Source of the DNA: Amoeboaphelidium protococcarum
Lineage: Eukaryota; Aphelidiomycota; Aphelidea
Assembly (NCBI GenBank): GCA_023515745.1
Contig: JALECJ010000001.1
Location: 434,001-498,000, forward strand
Length of the DNA stretch: 64,000 nucleotides
Reading direction: 5' to 3'
Shown here piece by piece: positions 34,587 to 46,598 of the stretch (position 1 is its first letter; each line of letters begins with the position of its first letter). The translations under genes were made by a program, and so were the position numbers. The notes beneath the pieces were generated by a model that saw only the letters and a list, made by a program, of their open reading frames with translations, was not told where the DNA came from and searched no databases.

Positions 34587-36455
34587 TCACTCATCAAATA
34601 CAATTGCATCGCTATCGTCAATTACAATTTCAACTTTTGCCTTCTTTTGTTGCTGTGAATCAGAGCTTTCAATATTGGAACCATCCCCTTGAGGTGCTTC
34701 ATCTTCATCGCTACCTGAACGACGGCGTTTATTTGACACGACGACAGGCTTTTTAAGCAACGGACTCAACGTTATTTTACCAACATCTTAAACGCAGGCA
34801 CCGTCAATTACAAAGAGCTAGAGAGGAGTAAAAATTTCATCATCATCTTAAATGTTCAACACGAGTTATTTACTCTGCTTTGGCATGAAATCCTTCAGAG
34901 CCTTCTCCAGATTGTCGTCAAAATCTTCATCATACAATAGAGAACCAGCAGATGTACTGATAGATATGTCACTACCACCCATTGACTACCGTACAGCCTC
35001 GACCAACGTACTCAATTCGATTTTTGAGCAATCCAACTGCAGAATTTAATACTGAACTTTGTGGGAACTGCAAACAGCGCAATCTTTTGCAGGTGATTCA
35101 AGCTGATCAGGCTATAACCAGTGCTTACCTTCGTAGCTCAAATAAACCTTTTTAATTGCGGAGGTGGACATCAAGCTTTTCAAACACTATTGCAAACCCA
35201 CTCCCTTCTCAAGTTTATCTGCTATTTTTAAAGCCATCCTAGTCTGAAAAGCAGCTACAATTGCATTGGACGATGCAACTGCAGGTATAATATTCCCAGC
35301 CATTTACTTGGCTTCAAACAAGCTCTTTTATGGCTTGATGTGATAGATATGAGATCTCAAATTAGATGCTGCAGTCACAAACCTCATTGCGTCCTCATCA
35401 TCCTTGTCAAATTCTAAACTTTCACCATTTCCGTCTTTAAATCTACGCGCCAACTTGGAACAACTTTCAATGAACACGGCATAGTTTCTTTACAGCGACC
35501 ACACTGAATGTTCATCATCGACATCACGGCTAGTATTATCAGCTTTTGTACTACCAACAGTACTATTTTTGTCCGTCTTGAGATCTTGAGCACACAATGG
35601 CACCGGTCTAACTCTTCCAGGCTTATTCCACATCTCGTCAACAGAGGCAACTCTAAGAACATCTTTATCGAAGATTTTATCAAATACGCGCTAAGAGTAT
35701 AGATGTTCATTCAATTTACCATCCTCCTATGAAGCAACCGCATCTTTAGACAAAAGAAACTATCTCAACTGGGACAACTCTTGTTGCTCCTACTACAACT
35801 GTGCCAATTCCTCAGCGTTATCATCTTCATTATTAGCACCATCACCTCCAGCAGGCGAAGACTCGGATGACTCTCCAAACAAGACATTGAACAACCAGCT
35901 TTTGGCCCAGACAATACAATGAATAGGAAGACTCGGAGTACTTCTAATGGTACATACAGCGAAAGACTTGGTATCAGGAGTCTTGGGCACACAATCAAAG
36001 CACTATGTAATTCCAGGAATATGAATAGTTGCCTAACCATTGAGACCAGCTGTACCAGATTCAATCGATGGCTTATTACACACAACAGCCATTCTATTAA
36101 CATGGCTCCTTGACTCCAGATTGTCTAAGGCATTGATAATAATATCAAATTGAGAGAAGAATTCAACAGTAAATCGAGGATCAGTTATTATGTTCGCATG
36201 CAGAGCTTCAATATTCAATTTTGACCGAATAGAAGGATGAGCAAAGGCTTTCACAGCCTCACATGCCACCTTAGATTTACTCTACTTTATATGATGAGAT
36301 CTAAATAGAAATTATCTGTTCAAATTAGACAAGTCAATCGTATCCAGATCCACCACAGTCATTTGAGGGAAGCCAGCAAGTACTAGATTCTTTAACAATT
36401 CGCATCCAATTCCACCAGCACCAACAACCAACAAATTGACATCCTCAATCTTCAT
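34587..36455 (-). CDS. UBA2: SUMO-activating enzyme subunit UBA2
   Basis: Catalytic subunit of the SUMO E1 (with AOS1). Intronless, 622 aa (human 640). ThiF-type adenylation domain: [68 protein letters not shown]. The catalytic cysteine is C168 in [20 protein letters not shown] ubiquitin-fold domain follows, and the C terminus holds a basic NLS-like segment (KRRRSGSD). It ends with TGA at 34589-34587. The ATG at 36455 is close to the first beta strand. An acceptor-like TTAACAG lies about 20 bp upstream and a short 5' exon could add the usual 10-15 N-terminal residues. Confidence 0.93.
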
Positions 36456-37386
36456 TCTTATGAAATTCAAGACACTGTTAACAATTTACAGGATAGATAA
36501 AGCAAATAATATTCAGTGGTGAAGTATGAAGCACCGCGCTACAATAAAAAGAGAGATTGAAAAGAGACGCGTATTGCACAAGACGATTTCACGTTTCAGA
36601 CGCGTTGTCTTTTGCAAGCAACACGCCGTTATAATCGACTCATCCAGCTTATTGGTCCGACTCTCACCTTGCAGTTTTAGTTTGTTTCAAAACTCGTTCT
36701 TGGTTGAAAGAATAGCGTCAATTCTGATTAATAAGCCGGATTAATCATGAGTAAAGACTACCTGAAATTGAAACACGTCGGGGAAGTGTTGCTCAATGAC
36801 GCGTGTTTATGCATATTTGCACTCTATCAATTTAAATAGACAGTTCAAGCAGAGAATAATAAATACACAACCACTAACGTACATACATATTCTTTATCAC
36901 GTTAACGAGCGATATCGCGAAATCAATCAAACCACATTGAATACTGTGACTAATAATGTCAATTTGCAGAACTAGATTAAGGCAGTTCTTAGATTCTATC
37001 TCCCGCTAGTCTACATCAAAAGGATAATCATTAATACTTAGAATTATGATAAAAGGAAGCCACGTCAACGTACTTTAAAAAGTTTCGAACGAACGGAACG
37101 CATATCACCTTGTCTTTCACGCTTTCACATTCATATTAAACGAGTGATATTATGTCCAACTTATTCTTGGCCACTCCTTTATTTTCCTATTAATTATCGC
37201 TACCAATTTACCGTTCCATTTTAAGATTAAAGTATTTAATTTAACCCAGTTGGGAGAACAGATGCTTTCAGTAAACGCCAAAAAAGTGAAAGGAAAACGA
37301 TTTCAATTTCTCTCTCAGCGATAACGCCTCCAAAATTTACACATTTGGATTCTGTGTTAACATCAACATTTATAGATTGAGTGAGA
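36456..37386. other. divergent intergenic region upstream of UBA2
   Basis: About 930 bp. The UBA2-proximal part holds three ACGCG-type sites (AGACGCGTATT at about 36568, AGACGCGTTG at about 36599, TGACGCGTG at about 36799). No coding or RNA gene recognised. Confidence 0.45.
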
Positions 37387-37749
37387 ATGAGTTCGCATCC
37401 AATGTTAGAAATTGACTCGGATAGTGCATCTACGGCTGATTTGGATATTATTTAGGACGAGTCTGGTATGCTAATGGGTAGTCAAGAGTTGGTGTCTCCT
37501 GTCTCAGGAACGTAGCAGAAACGTTCAATGACACCCAGAGGTTCCATTAATCACACTAACAGCATTGGTCAATCATCACGGTAAAGACACTATGGAGCTG
37601 ACAATGTATCGAACATGGCTTCTAATCTCCTTCCGTCAGAGAAAAGGCAGCGGTACATTATGGATTTCAACATGGGATAGCCTGGGCGTGTTAAAATTGT
37701 CCATCAAGATGCAAACATTTACTTTGGCGACTTGCTTGAATAGAAATGA
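37387..37749 (+). CDS. hypothetical protein
   Basis: A 120-codon frame ending at TGA 37749, with several TAA/TAG as Gln. The first 80 residues are low-complexity and Ser/Thr/Gln-rich; the last 30 (RQRYIMDFNMGQPGRVKIV, then HQDANIYFGDLLEQK) look more ordered. Not recognised. A GTGAGT donor-like site at about 37814 further on leaves open that the gene continues in later exons. It could also be a chance frame. Confidence 0.4.
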
Positions 37750-38003
37750 ATGTCTGTCTAATAAAACTATATTGATGAATTATCATTTTATACCATCAGC
37801 TGCTGTCTATCAAGTGAGTTACATCTTGATTTTATACTTAAGAAATAACCAACCATTTGACTAGCGAAGTGACACTGTCCGCTTCAACTAAAGGCGACGA
37901 TGATCGCGCGCATGCTTTCCTTTAAGAGCAGAGTTGGCCGCATAAGAGAGCTAAAGATATACTTGCGGTAGTACAGTAATTTGCAGAGAGATTAGGGATC
38001 ATT

Positions 38004-38831
38004 ATGAAATTCATTGTTCAATTGTTAGTCTCAGTGCTTCTCCATCAATTGGCTGTGGCAGATGGAGGTGCCGATTGCAAAGTCGAGTTCAATGGTGTCA
38101 AATATGACCTCAATGGCCTTGCAAAGAGCGATTAGAATTACGTTATTTCACTGCCTAAATCCTCGGTGAATTCGAAGTCTTAGGATTCAGAATTGCTTTT
38201 AAACGTGTGCAAGTAACTCTATAATGTCACAGAGCTAAATGGGGCGAATTCTGCAGCAGCCATCCGTGACAAATCTAATTCGAAGACTATATCTATTGGC
38301 TCTGTGGAGAAGTAGAAACTTGCGGTGGTTGATGGTAATCTGTTTTTGGAGTATGCTAACGGAGCCTCATGCAACAATGGGGATACATCCAAGACTATAG
38401 TTAGATTTCTCTGCGACTAATCGATTGACGTTGGTTCTCCTAAATATTTGTTTGACGATGGGTGCGTCTACCTGCTCTAATGGAGGACAAAGTATGGATG
38501 TTACGGCTCAAATGCGCCTTCATCTAATGATGGTGGTGGGAAAGATAACTCATCAAATGTGAGTCGCGGCATGGGATTCTTCTCTACGCTTCTATTTGTG
38601 TTTGCTCTTGCATTCTCAACGTACCTGATGATTGGCTTGTATTAGAGGAGAAGTCAAGGTCATCGCGGATGGGATTAGTTGCCTAATGCCGAGTTTTGGA
38701 AATCTTTAGCGGCTAATATAAAGAGCGCGTTTTCACGTAGAGCGGCAGCTGGTGGCTATTCAAGTCTTGGTCGAAGTGAAGCCAGTCGCGGTGGTGTTGC
38801 TTTAACTGATGATCACGAAGAGGAAATATGA
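38004..38831 (+). CDS. Atg27/mannose-6-phosphate-receptor-like type I membrane protein (MRH domain)
   Basis: A 275-aa type I membrane protein: cleavable signal peptide (MKFIVQLLVSVLLHQLAVAD), a luminal domain with paired cysteines (DCKVEF near the start; CNNGDTSKTIVRFLCD; DGCVYLLQW...YGC), one transmembrane helix (FFSTLLFVFALAFSTYLMIGLY, about residues 190-211), and a cytosolic tail with YSSL and acidic DDHEEEI sorting motifs. The TxxxFxCD and W-T-K-YxC pattern is that of MRH/Atg27 domains. Atg27-type proteins cycle between Golgi, endosomes and Atg9 vesicles. Whether it binds mannose-6-phosphate cannot be told. Intronless; ATG at 38004. Confidence 0.78.
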
Positions 38832-39053
38832 TCCATTACATGTATCCTACCTAGACATAGCCGAGTGTTAGTTACACTCTATAAGATTGCCTCATTAGTA
38901 TTAAAAGTAATATGTAAATTCAAAATTTTTTTAAAATCTTCTATTTCATCATTTCACCGTAACCATTTCTCATCACAACTACATGTATACGCACGGCAAA
39001 TTCTTATTCTCTCTAGTTGCTACCATCTTGAGTGCTATGGACACTGAGTTCAT

Positions 39054-42005
39054 TCACTTGGTTGTGGTGAGCTATGGCTTGGAATTTGCAACGTAACCAC
39101 CGCGTTCACTTGGCTCACAATCGCGACTCATCTCCAGCAGTAGTTTTTCATCATCAATACATGGAGGACCATATGGGAATCCAACATAGATAGCCAAATC
39201 AGCGTCATTACCCAAGTAGTGCTAGTTAAAGAATCCACCATCATCCTTTTCCTTCTCATCCTCAAACTTGTATGTGGACTATTGATACACTCGGATGGCG
39301 TGAATCTTGTCAAATATAGTTTTACACTTTTCAAAATTGATCATCTACGCTGGAGGTGGCACATCTTCCTACGTGGTTGCATTTCTTGAGCTCTTGGCAT
39401 CAGACGCCTCTGAAGACTTGGTCTGCAGCGAGGCTGTAGACTCCAATTCTTCATCAACATTTCTCAAGATAGATGGAGCCAATGAAGTTGCCGGACTTAT
39501 ACCAGCACTGACATCTGCGCTCTTCTGCCCGGCAACAGCTGCGGCGGCAGGGTTCTTGCTCTCCTACTTGGCAGGCATAGCAAGATGCTTCTGATTACCA
39601 TCATTCATAAATGTCAAATCTTTAACATACAGACCAAAGAAAGGGATAAACGGAGGTTTAGAGAAGGCTTCAATCTCACGGTAAGCCTTAAAATTACCGC
39701 GATAACTCATCTTTGCCTCAAGTTCCTTGTACGTATTGATCTACTTTCCCTTATTCACCAACTCCCAAGTCTTCTTGAGTCTAGACACAGAAGTGGTGTT
39801 CAATCCCGATATAATTGCCATCAGCGTTCCGTAATTGGCAAACTTGTGAATGTACTTCATAATCTCAATGAATTTGTTAATTGCATCAGCACGCTTCTTT
39901 ACATCCTTGTATGCACATACAACACTAGACACCCAGAAGCCAATACGATTGAATCGTTCAATGTAAAAGTTGAAGTTATTAATTCTAGTATCATTCTTAT
40001 CTCCCCAGAGAAAGATACAAAACTCGTCTGGTTTAATCTGCCTGAATAGCTTCAAATCAGACAAAGTCAGTTCCTAAGCAATTCTCTTGGGAGACCAGTA
40101 CGTGACAAAATCAATGCTATCAATCAGCTTCTTCACCTCTGGTGGCGCAACAGGTCGCTCAAAAGGCTTGAAAGTCTTTGATCTTTCCACTTCGCCATCT
40201 AAAATGTTCTTAATCTGACCGCCATATTTAGCACAGTCTGAGGCATTGATGTCATTCAGAAATTCATTGAATGCATCCACCATCTCCTGTGATCTAAAGT
40301 CATAATAATGACGCTCAGCCCACTTCTTGAAGACACTGACAACGCGAACTCTGATAATTGCAGACGCTTGAGCAGTGTCTGCTTAATACTAGAAGCGATC
40401 TCTCAACAACTTGATAAACTGCACCGGAGTCATAAAGTGTCTGTAAGTCAAAAGGAATATTTCGATATAGATCGTGTCTGGAGGAGCTTCTTCAGCCAGA
40501 CTAGCAACCAAAGCCTCAGCTGTACCAGCGGTGATGTCATACTTTCCACCCTTCAGATTCTTGATCAATACCTCTCTCCCATACTGATCGTACTTTTTAT
40601 CAACCGCGGGCATTGACAACTCCTTAACCGAGGCTGAATCAATAGAGTTTGCAGAAGCCAAAGCATCGCTCATGCCTGGAAATTGACTAGTTGGAGACTT
40701 GGAGTCGCCGCCTTTAAATAGCTCCATAGCCGATTTTCTACGCTTATCTGCAGAGGATCCATGAGTGTTCACTCTCTTTGTAACATTATCGGAATTCTTG
40801 CTAGCGATAGTATCAGAGCTAGCGGTTGAGTTTGACTAATCAGTCTCATTGATACTACCCAGCTCTGCAGGACTCTTCTTACTACCAGTTCTCACGCTTC
40901 CACTGTTGAATAAAGACCAACCTCTGACAGTGTTGTTAAAGCCTTGACGATTACCTTTACGCTTGCCATCCTTGGATTGTCTAGCCGCAGCACCAGCCTA
41001 ATCTCCATCTCCTTCAGCGCCTTGGGTATAATCGGAACCATCGTCCTACGATACCAGTTGGTCATCACGAGTCTCCATCGTCATGATACTCATGTTATCA
41101 TCATCTCCACTGTGAACTATCATAGGAGAAGACCCATCCTCTACAGAGTGTTAGCTCTAACCGTCAGTACCGGCACTTTGCATTTGATTTCTTTCATCAG
41201 CTGCATTAGACTAATCTGTGTCATTACTGACTTCGACATCAGCCACACCTTCAGTGATCACAGCCAGATTCTGACCAGCATGATCTTTTTCACCCGGCTA
41301 CTGTTACTACTACTGATCTTGCTGAGGATCGAATCCCTGCTCGAATTCGCCACCCTTCATCTTGACCATCAGCGCAATAGCACTACCCAGGCTCTGATGA
41401 ATATCAAAAAAGTCTTTAGACGTGAAGCGGTAGTTGGTCAGTACTCCATCAGACTCCAGGTAGGCAAAGGTGAATCTATTCTATGAGCGATTATAAGAAT
41501 ACTACAGAATCTGGTCAATCTCAAAGTCTCTAGTTCTCTTCTACACATACACAAAAGTGCGCCATCACAATGACATTTGATAATTCAATCAATAAGAAAA
41601 CAATAAGTTTAAACATACCTTATTAGCTGGCTCTGCGACTCTGATACCGCTCAGACTAACAGTCAGTATAACTTCACGAAACTTTCCAGACGATTCGCTA
41701 ACAATATACGTGGCCTAATACTCCTTGCCTTTTTACAGAGCGGCGGTCTCCTCGGGATCATCGTCCTGGGTGTTGAAGTTGAAGAACAAATCGCCAGCCT
41801 TCTTGCCTGCAGCCTCTCCCTCATAGTATGCACTTGTTCTATTAGATGGAAAGCTGTTTATGCTCTGGTCCTCTGGCTACAGCAGTGACTAGTCCAAATG
41901 AGGCTATTGTTGTGGAGAAGAACTACCGCCACCTTCTGTCTCAACTCTATCGGCCTGCTAGTCTTATCCGACCTGCTACTACTGCGATGTCAGTGTATCA
42001 GCCAT
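39054..42005 (-). CDS. Ras guanine nucleotide exchange factor with REM and CDC25 domains
   Basis: Two exons: 42005-41619 and 41540-39054, intron 41618-41541 (78 nt, GTATGT...GTGTAG). The protein is 957 aa. The N terminus is Gln-rich, then a PTB/PH-like domain (EYQATYIVSESSGKFREVIL and RFTFAYLESDGVLTNYRFTS, about residues 90-200), a disordered acidic Gln-rich region to about 385, a REM domain (EIFLLTYRHFMTPVQFIKLL, near 490-515), and the catalytic RasGEF domain (about 550-770) ending in PFFGLYVKDLTFMNDGN, the hallmark of CDC25 domains. It activates Ras- or Rap-type GTPases at membranes. The N-terminal Gln-rich part contains many TAA/TAG, so a standard-code search misses it. Confidence 0.9.
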
Positions 42006-42429
42006 ACTTATTACTCAATTGATCAACAAGATGATATCAGCGATTTCAAATTAATACGGAGTAATAGAATACGAATTTATGTAGAAAGGAATAACGATAA
42101 TCTAGATTTTCAACTAAAGCAAGTCGTTGACGATATAATTGTTGGCTCAAAAGTTTGGTTGTCAAGAAGATGAAACAATAGGCCCTATTGAGAAGTAAAG
42201 AAGCAGCGTTCTTATAAATAGCCCGTATGAAATAATGGTTTATAAATACACTACAAATAGTATATACTATTGGGCTATTAAATTTATAAATGTAGGTAGC
42301 CAATGAATTTTGAATATGAAATATACGTGAGATCAAAGCTCCCTCGATCTATATGACTCTGTGATGTCTGTTATGCGACCAAAGTTCCGACTCGTTCTCT
42401 CCTCTAGCATCACAGGGTAGGAACGGACA
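42006..42429. other. divergent promoter region
   Basis: About 420 bp between the RasGEF start and the next + strand gene. AT-rich near 42040-42310. No gene recognised. Confidence 0.5.
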
Positions 42430-43550
42430 ATGAATAAGGCTAGTGATAAAAGAGCAAATAAAAACAAACCTCATAGAAACTAGTAGGGTGGCAAAAGGTT
42501 TTAAAAGCCTGTTGCAATTTTGTAGCGCGATAATATCTTAGATAACGCGATTAGTGTCAATTCGTAGCCTGCCTAGCAGGTGACTTAAGACGAGGACTGT
42601 AGAAAACAAGAAGATTAGAATAGCAACCGAGACATCCTGTCCAAGATTAATTCCATCAAACGATCTTTATTTCCGGATCCCTCGCGTGATATGTTGTCTG
42701 TGGTGGGCAAAGATTGGAGTGTTGATTGGAATATATAGAAAGTAAGGACATTATTCAATAGTCGATTCATTTATAATCAACTTCGGTGTTGTAGTTTTTA
42801 TGCGGAGAGTCTATGTTATATCTTCCTGTCGCGTTTATCGGATATGGCGCGTCCAAATTCGTCTCTGAGCTATATAATGTAAATTTACAGTAAAGATAGT
42901 GCACCGACTTGATATCTATGGTGACAACGTCTAATCGCGTCATTAGCCTCGCTCATGATACATTGCTGAATGCAAAGCATCGAGAGTCACAGCGCGTCGA
43001 TCCTCACAAAGATTATGAGACGGAGATAATTGTTACTGATGCCATCACTTAAAAGTGTCAGCTAACTGTAGTAATATGTAAGAATGGGCAAGAGCTCGAC
43101 TCAATGTCGAGATTACTATCCAAGTTGAGCAATTTTCGGTCATAGTTTGACCAAGAAAATGTTTAAGCTGGTTCGAAATTGCTTTTGATTTCTTAATTGG
43201 CTCCGAAGCATACCCTACAATTACCGTAGAACTTGGTTTAAAATCTGGTTCCTATTAAACATCCTCTCTTACAAAATTGTGTGTTTGAAAGTATTTTGGT
43301 TCCTCCTGCGCAAGACGGCTCACAACGTTCATAGTTGGATGATTCTGACTTTATTTGTAAAGCGAGCGAATTAGACCGTAGAGAGTTTATGAAATGTTTG
43401 AGAATCGAATTGGAATCCTATTTTGGGCAGATTTTGCAGCCTTAATATCCCTCAGAAGTGGTTTGGTTTCAGAATCTAATTAGACAGATTGACATTTTGA
43501 AGAGATCCCCTACAGTCAAGGATGTCGCTAGAAGCGTGTAAGAAAAATGA
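42430..43550 (+). CDS. spliced gene of unknown function
   Basis: Exon 1 42430-42741, intron 42742-42794 (53 nt, GTAAGG...TTGTAG, phase 0), exon 2 42795-43550, giving 355 aa. The basic, Gln/Asn-rich N terminus (MNKASDKRANKNKPHRNQQG) resembles an RNA- or chromatin-binding tail. After it come ordered stretches: INSIKRSLFPDPSRDM, MLYLPVAFIGYGASKFVSEL, YETEIIVTDAITQKCQLTVV, and a helical C terminus (FMKCLRIELESYFGQILQ). I recognise no domain. The single consistent frame over 250 codons after splicing, with heavy use of TAA/TAG as Gln, supports a real gene. An alternative acceptor (CAATAG) would give a 20-nt intron and is unlikely. Confidence 0.6.
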
Positions 43551-43917
43551 TTGAACAGTTTTATTGTCCTAGTATTAATTATTTAAAATGAGATACGTAT
43601 TTAAACTAGATTATTTTGAGGGTTCCAGCGGGCAATTTCTGCGTCGATCTAAGCTTCGAAACAGATCGAGGGGGATAGAGGGAATTTACCAATAGAGCAC
43701 GCGCGTCATCATGCGCTTATCCCTCTGAAACAATTACGTTTCACGTCCGTGAATGGAATCGGAAACACCTTCCTGTTTCATCTATATCACATTACTTTGT
43801 CAAGTCTCAGAACGGCAAGATGTCCATCCAGCCAGCTTTTGGTAATTTAGATTCCCACACTTAATTGGGCTTCTATCATAGATTCTAGTACAGATAACGT
43901 TTGATATAGTACATAAC
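43551..43917. other. intergenic region
   Basis: About 370 bp between two + strand genes. It contains two GAAAC/GTTTC-type blocks around GCGCGTCATCATGCGC (about 43700-43717), a small CG-rich dyad. No gene seen. Confidence 0.45.
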
Positions 43918-45225
43918 ATGCCAAAGGTTTGCTTTGCCGGAGACGATATCATTGAGTTTGAAAATATCTCAAATGGAGATTCTATCAGCGAGTCACCTGC
44001 TGCAACTTTATCGCTACCGGAAGAGCAACTAAGCAACTCTTCACCAATTCCGGATGGAAATGTGGTCAGCGCTCCTCCTTTATATTTGCAACGATAATCC
44101 TCATATGATCAACTGGTCACTAAAACTAAAAGCAAATGGCAGAGGCTGTCTTAATGTCAACGGGCCATGATTATTACTATACCGCTGGTAATTTTACTGA
44201 TAATTCTGGTGTGTATCATAGCTTATGGAATTGCATATGTCATGATACGTAATAAATTCAACTCTAGAAATGATGGACAGTATAGCAGCATGTAGCTATC
44301 AAATGTGACCAATTCTTCGGTTGAGGCGACGGTGGTATAAAGTCAGTAGATGAGATCATTCGTGCCTGTGTATTTGGAAGACTTTACAATAGTGTACTCC
44401 ACAGCGTATGGTGATTTTGCGTCTATAAAAATGCCTGGATATATGGTCGAGAATGGTATTCTCAATAGATCTTATATAACTCCGCTAAAGATTACTAATA
44501 TGGACATGCTGGGAAGTTTTGGTAATGAGGTGATGCGTATACTGACCTCGCAAAGTTCTGACATTTACAATATTTAAATCCATTAGAGAAGCATTATGAG
44601 TGTTCACATTGGATATCCTGCTCTATCATTCATTCGCTGGTCCATTCCATACTACAGTAGCTTTCCATTCAGAGTGACCAGTCTTGGAAATTTTGCATCT
44701 TTAACTGCTAAACAGGAAATTGCGAATTATACTGAATTACCCGATCCCAGCGCTTCAAGTTTGGCGCAGACTGCTGATGCCGACAAGCCTAACACCTTGA
44801 ATAATACAATGATTGAGTAGTAGAACGAAATGTCTGGGAACGCGTCTATATCCAATGTTCGTCTGCGTCTGAAGAACTTTGTATTTGAAGCAACAGTCAA
44901 TTTCACTAATCCCATTCCTTTGGCGCTGAACTTGCAACTGGTGAAAGGCAAAGTTTATTTTGTAGACAAACCTCTTGCTAATGTATTTGTCTAGAACTGC
45001 ACCATTGTATCCGGTTTCAACTCTATCAGACTCAAGTTATAAATCAGTAGCTTTGGAGGTTTTATGGGCACAGCTGCAAGTGTGGTGTTTAAAGGTTTAC
45101 GACCAGAAAAATTCACTCTTAGAGATATCACGATGATCGGCGAGGGTGGCTACATTCAATGGCTCAACGCATGGTTTGAAGGAGTACAAGTCAGACTACC
45201 CACTTCTCCCACTTAGAAACGATGA
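43918..45225 (+). CDS. single-pass membrane protein with LEA_2/DUF3712-like domain
   Basis: A 435-aa type II membrane protein: acidic cytosolic N terminus of about 90 residues, one strong transmembrane helix (IITIPLVILLIILVCIIAYG, about residues 90-113), then a long extracytosolic part. The C-terminal 150 residues (NVRLRLKNFVFEATVNFTNP, LALNLQLVKGKVYF and GFNSIRLKLQISSFGG) have the alternating beta-strand pattern of LEA_2/DUF3712 immunoglobulin-like domains, common in fungal vacuolar or plasma membrane proteins such as Tag1. Several N-x-S/T sites suggest glycosylation. Intronless. The family call is by strand pattern and topology, so moderate. Confidence 0.6.
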
Positions 45226-45312
45226 AAAAGTCAACCTGTAAGTAGATGATAGGCGAGTATTTAGTTATGAGCTAAGTTTTGTATTTTGTTTATCCATCTA
45301 ATCATTTAGTGC

Positions 45313-46197
45313 TCATTCATTAATGTATTATTTTCGATCCACCTTCTTCCACCCTTGCATTGCATAGAGACGCGCAACCTCTTTTGAGTTCTAGCTATTG
45401 CGCCTTCTGCTGAAATGAGTCTTGAGGAACTAGTCAGGAACATATTGCGGTAGATAATCAGTATTTTCTATTGCATCAAAGTTTACGTGTGCATTTCTCA
45501 GCTAATTTCTTAACACAATGAACTTGTAGATTGACTGTCTAATTGATTCGGTATCAAGATACAGCTCATACGCGATAAATCCAATGCTTCTACTGAGCTC
45601 AAGTATGTTTCCAAACTGTCTGCCCGTTAAAACCCATATATGGGCTAATTTGCTTACCATAGTGTTTACTTTATACTGAAAGGTATTGTATCGCAGTTAG
45701 TAATCAGATACAGCAGACCTCAAATTGTTCGTTACGCGTCCCAGTTAGTTTGCCCTACGTCTGCTGATTAAGCGCCAGAACGGGATATCGTGAGACATGG
45801 AATATGACATTGGCACTCCAAACACCGGCTGCAGTAATAAACTATGGCAAAGCTCCAGCATTTTAAAATGGTTATTTGCCAGTTCTTTCAGTTTATTTAG
45901 TCTTGCTTAGACAGAGCTAAAAGCAGTGTTAATGGAAAAATCTAAGCCATCTTAAGCATCTTCACGCGTAGCAGCAGTGATATCAGCCATGACCTCACTT
46001 AAAGTATGCAATAGAGTATCAGTAGCCACCTTTTCATTTTAGAACTGATAAGGCTCGATAAACCCTTCTGCAGTATCACCATCCATTGAACCAATTTGCC
46101 AGTCACTAACACCATTCGTATCACCCGAAGGGATATCAGTTTTACTGAAGGCGCCTGATGCAAGAGCGAATATAGCAACAAAGTTCTACCAGTACAT
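45313..46197 (-). CDS. secreted or luminal helical protein of unknown function
   Basis: A 294-aa intronless protein. A likely signal peptide (MYWQNFVAIFALASGAFS) precedes a mature part that is mainly helical: EKVATDTLLHTLSEVMADI, ARLNKLKELANNHFKMLELC, and TFQYKVNTMVSKLAHIW, followed by IGFIAYELYLDTESIRQSIY. The last 40 residues are basic (FSRRRNSQNSKEVARL). No transmembrane helix is clear beyond the leader. It could be an extracellular coiled-coil protein or a nuclear-envelope protein of the Kar5/GEX1 type, which share this layout, but no specific motif supports the latter. It ends at TGA 45315-45313. Confidence 0.5.
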
Positions 46198-46598
46198 TAT
46201 TTATTGAGATTCTGCACCAAATATCGTTCGGTTGAAGAATTTTGCATCTTTGCGTAGCATATTCTCTCGTCATACTGCAGATGTATTAGACCCTTGATTG
46301 CCCCTTAATTTCAAAGTTCTATGATTTGAACAACTAAAGTTGAGATACAATGTGTATTTGAAGCGCAAGTCTCTTTTATGTGTGTAGTAACTGTTGAACA
46401 CAGATAGGATTGTGTAAAGCTTCAAATACAAAACATATACTGTATTGAGTGACGGCAAAAAAATATTAAACATCAGTACAAATTAATCACGTAATGGTAG
46501 CAAGTTTAAACTAATCTACAGAACTGTTAAAATAAAGTTACCAGGCCATTTACAAGCATTAGTATGCTATCAAGTGGAACTATCTACAGCAGTTGCTA
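46198..46598. other. intergenic region
   Basis: About 400 bp, AT-rich, between two minus-strand genes. Nothing recognised beyond expected promoter sequence for 45313-46197. Confidence 0.5.

Noticed and set aside
40944-41486. A 180-codon + strand frame with apparent hydrophobic segments
   Set aside because: It is antisense to the Gln/Ser-rich linker of the RasGEF gene; its composition is explained by the complement of that linker.
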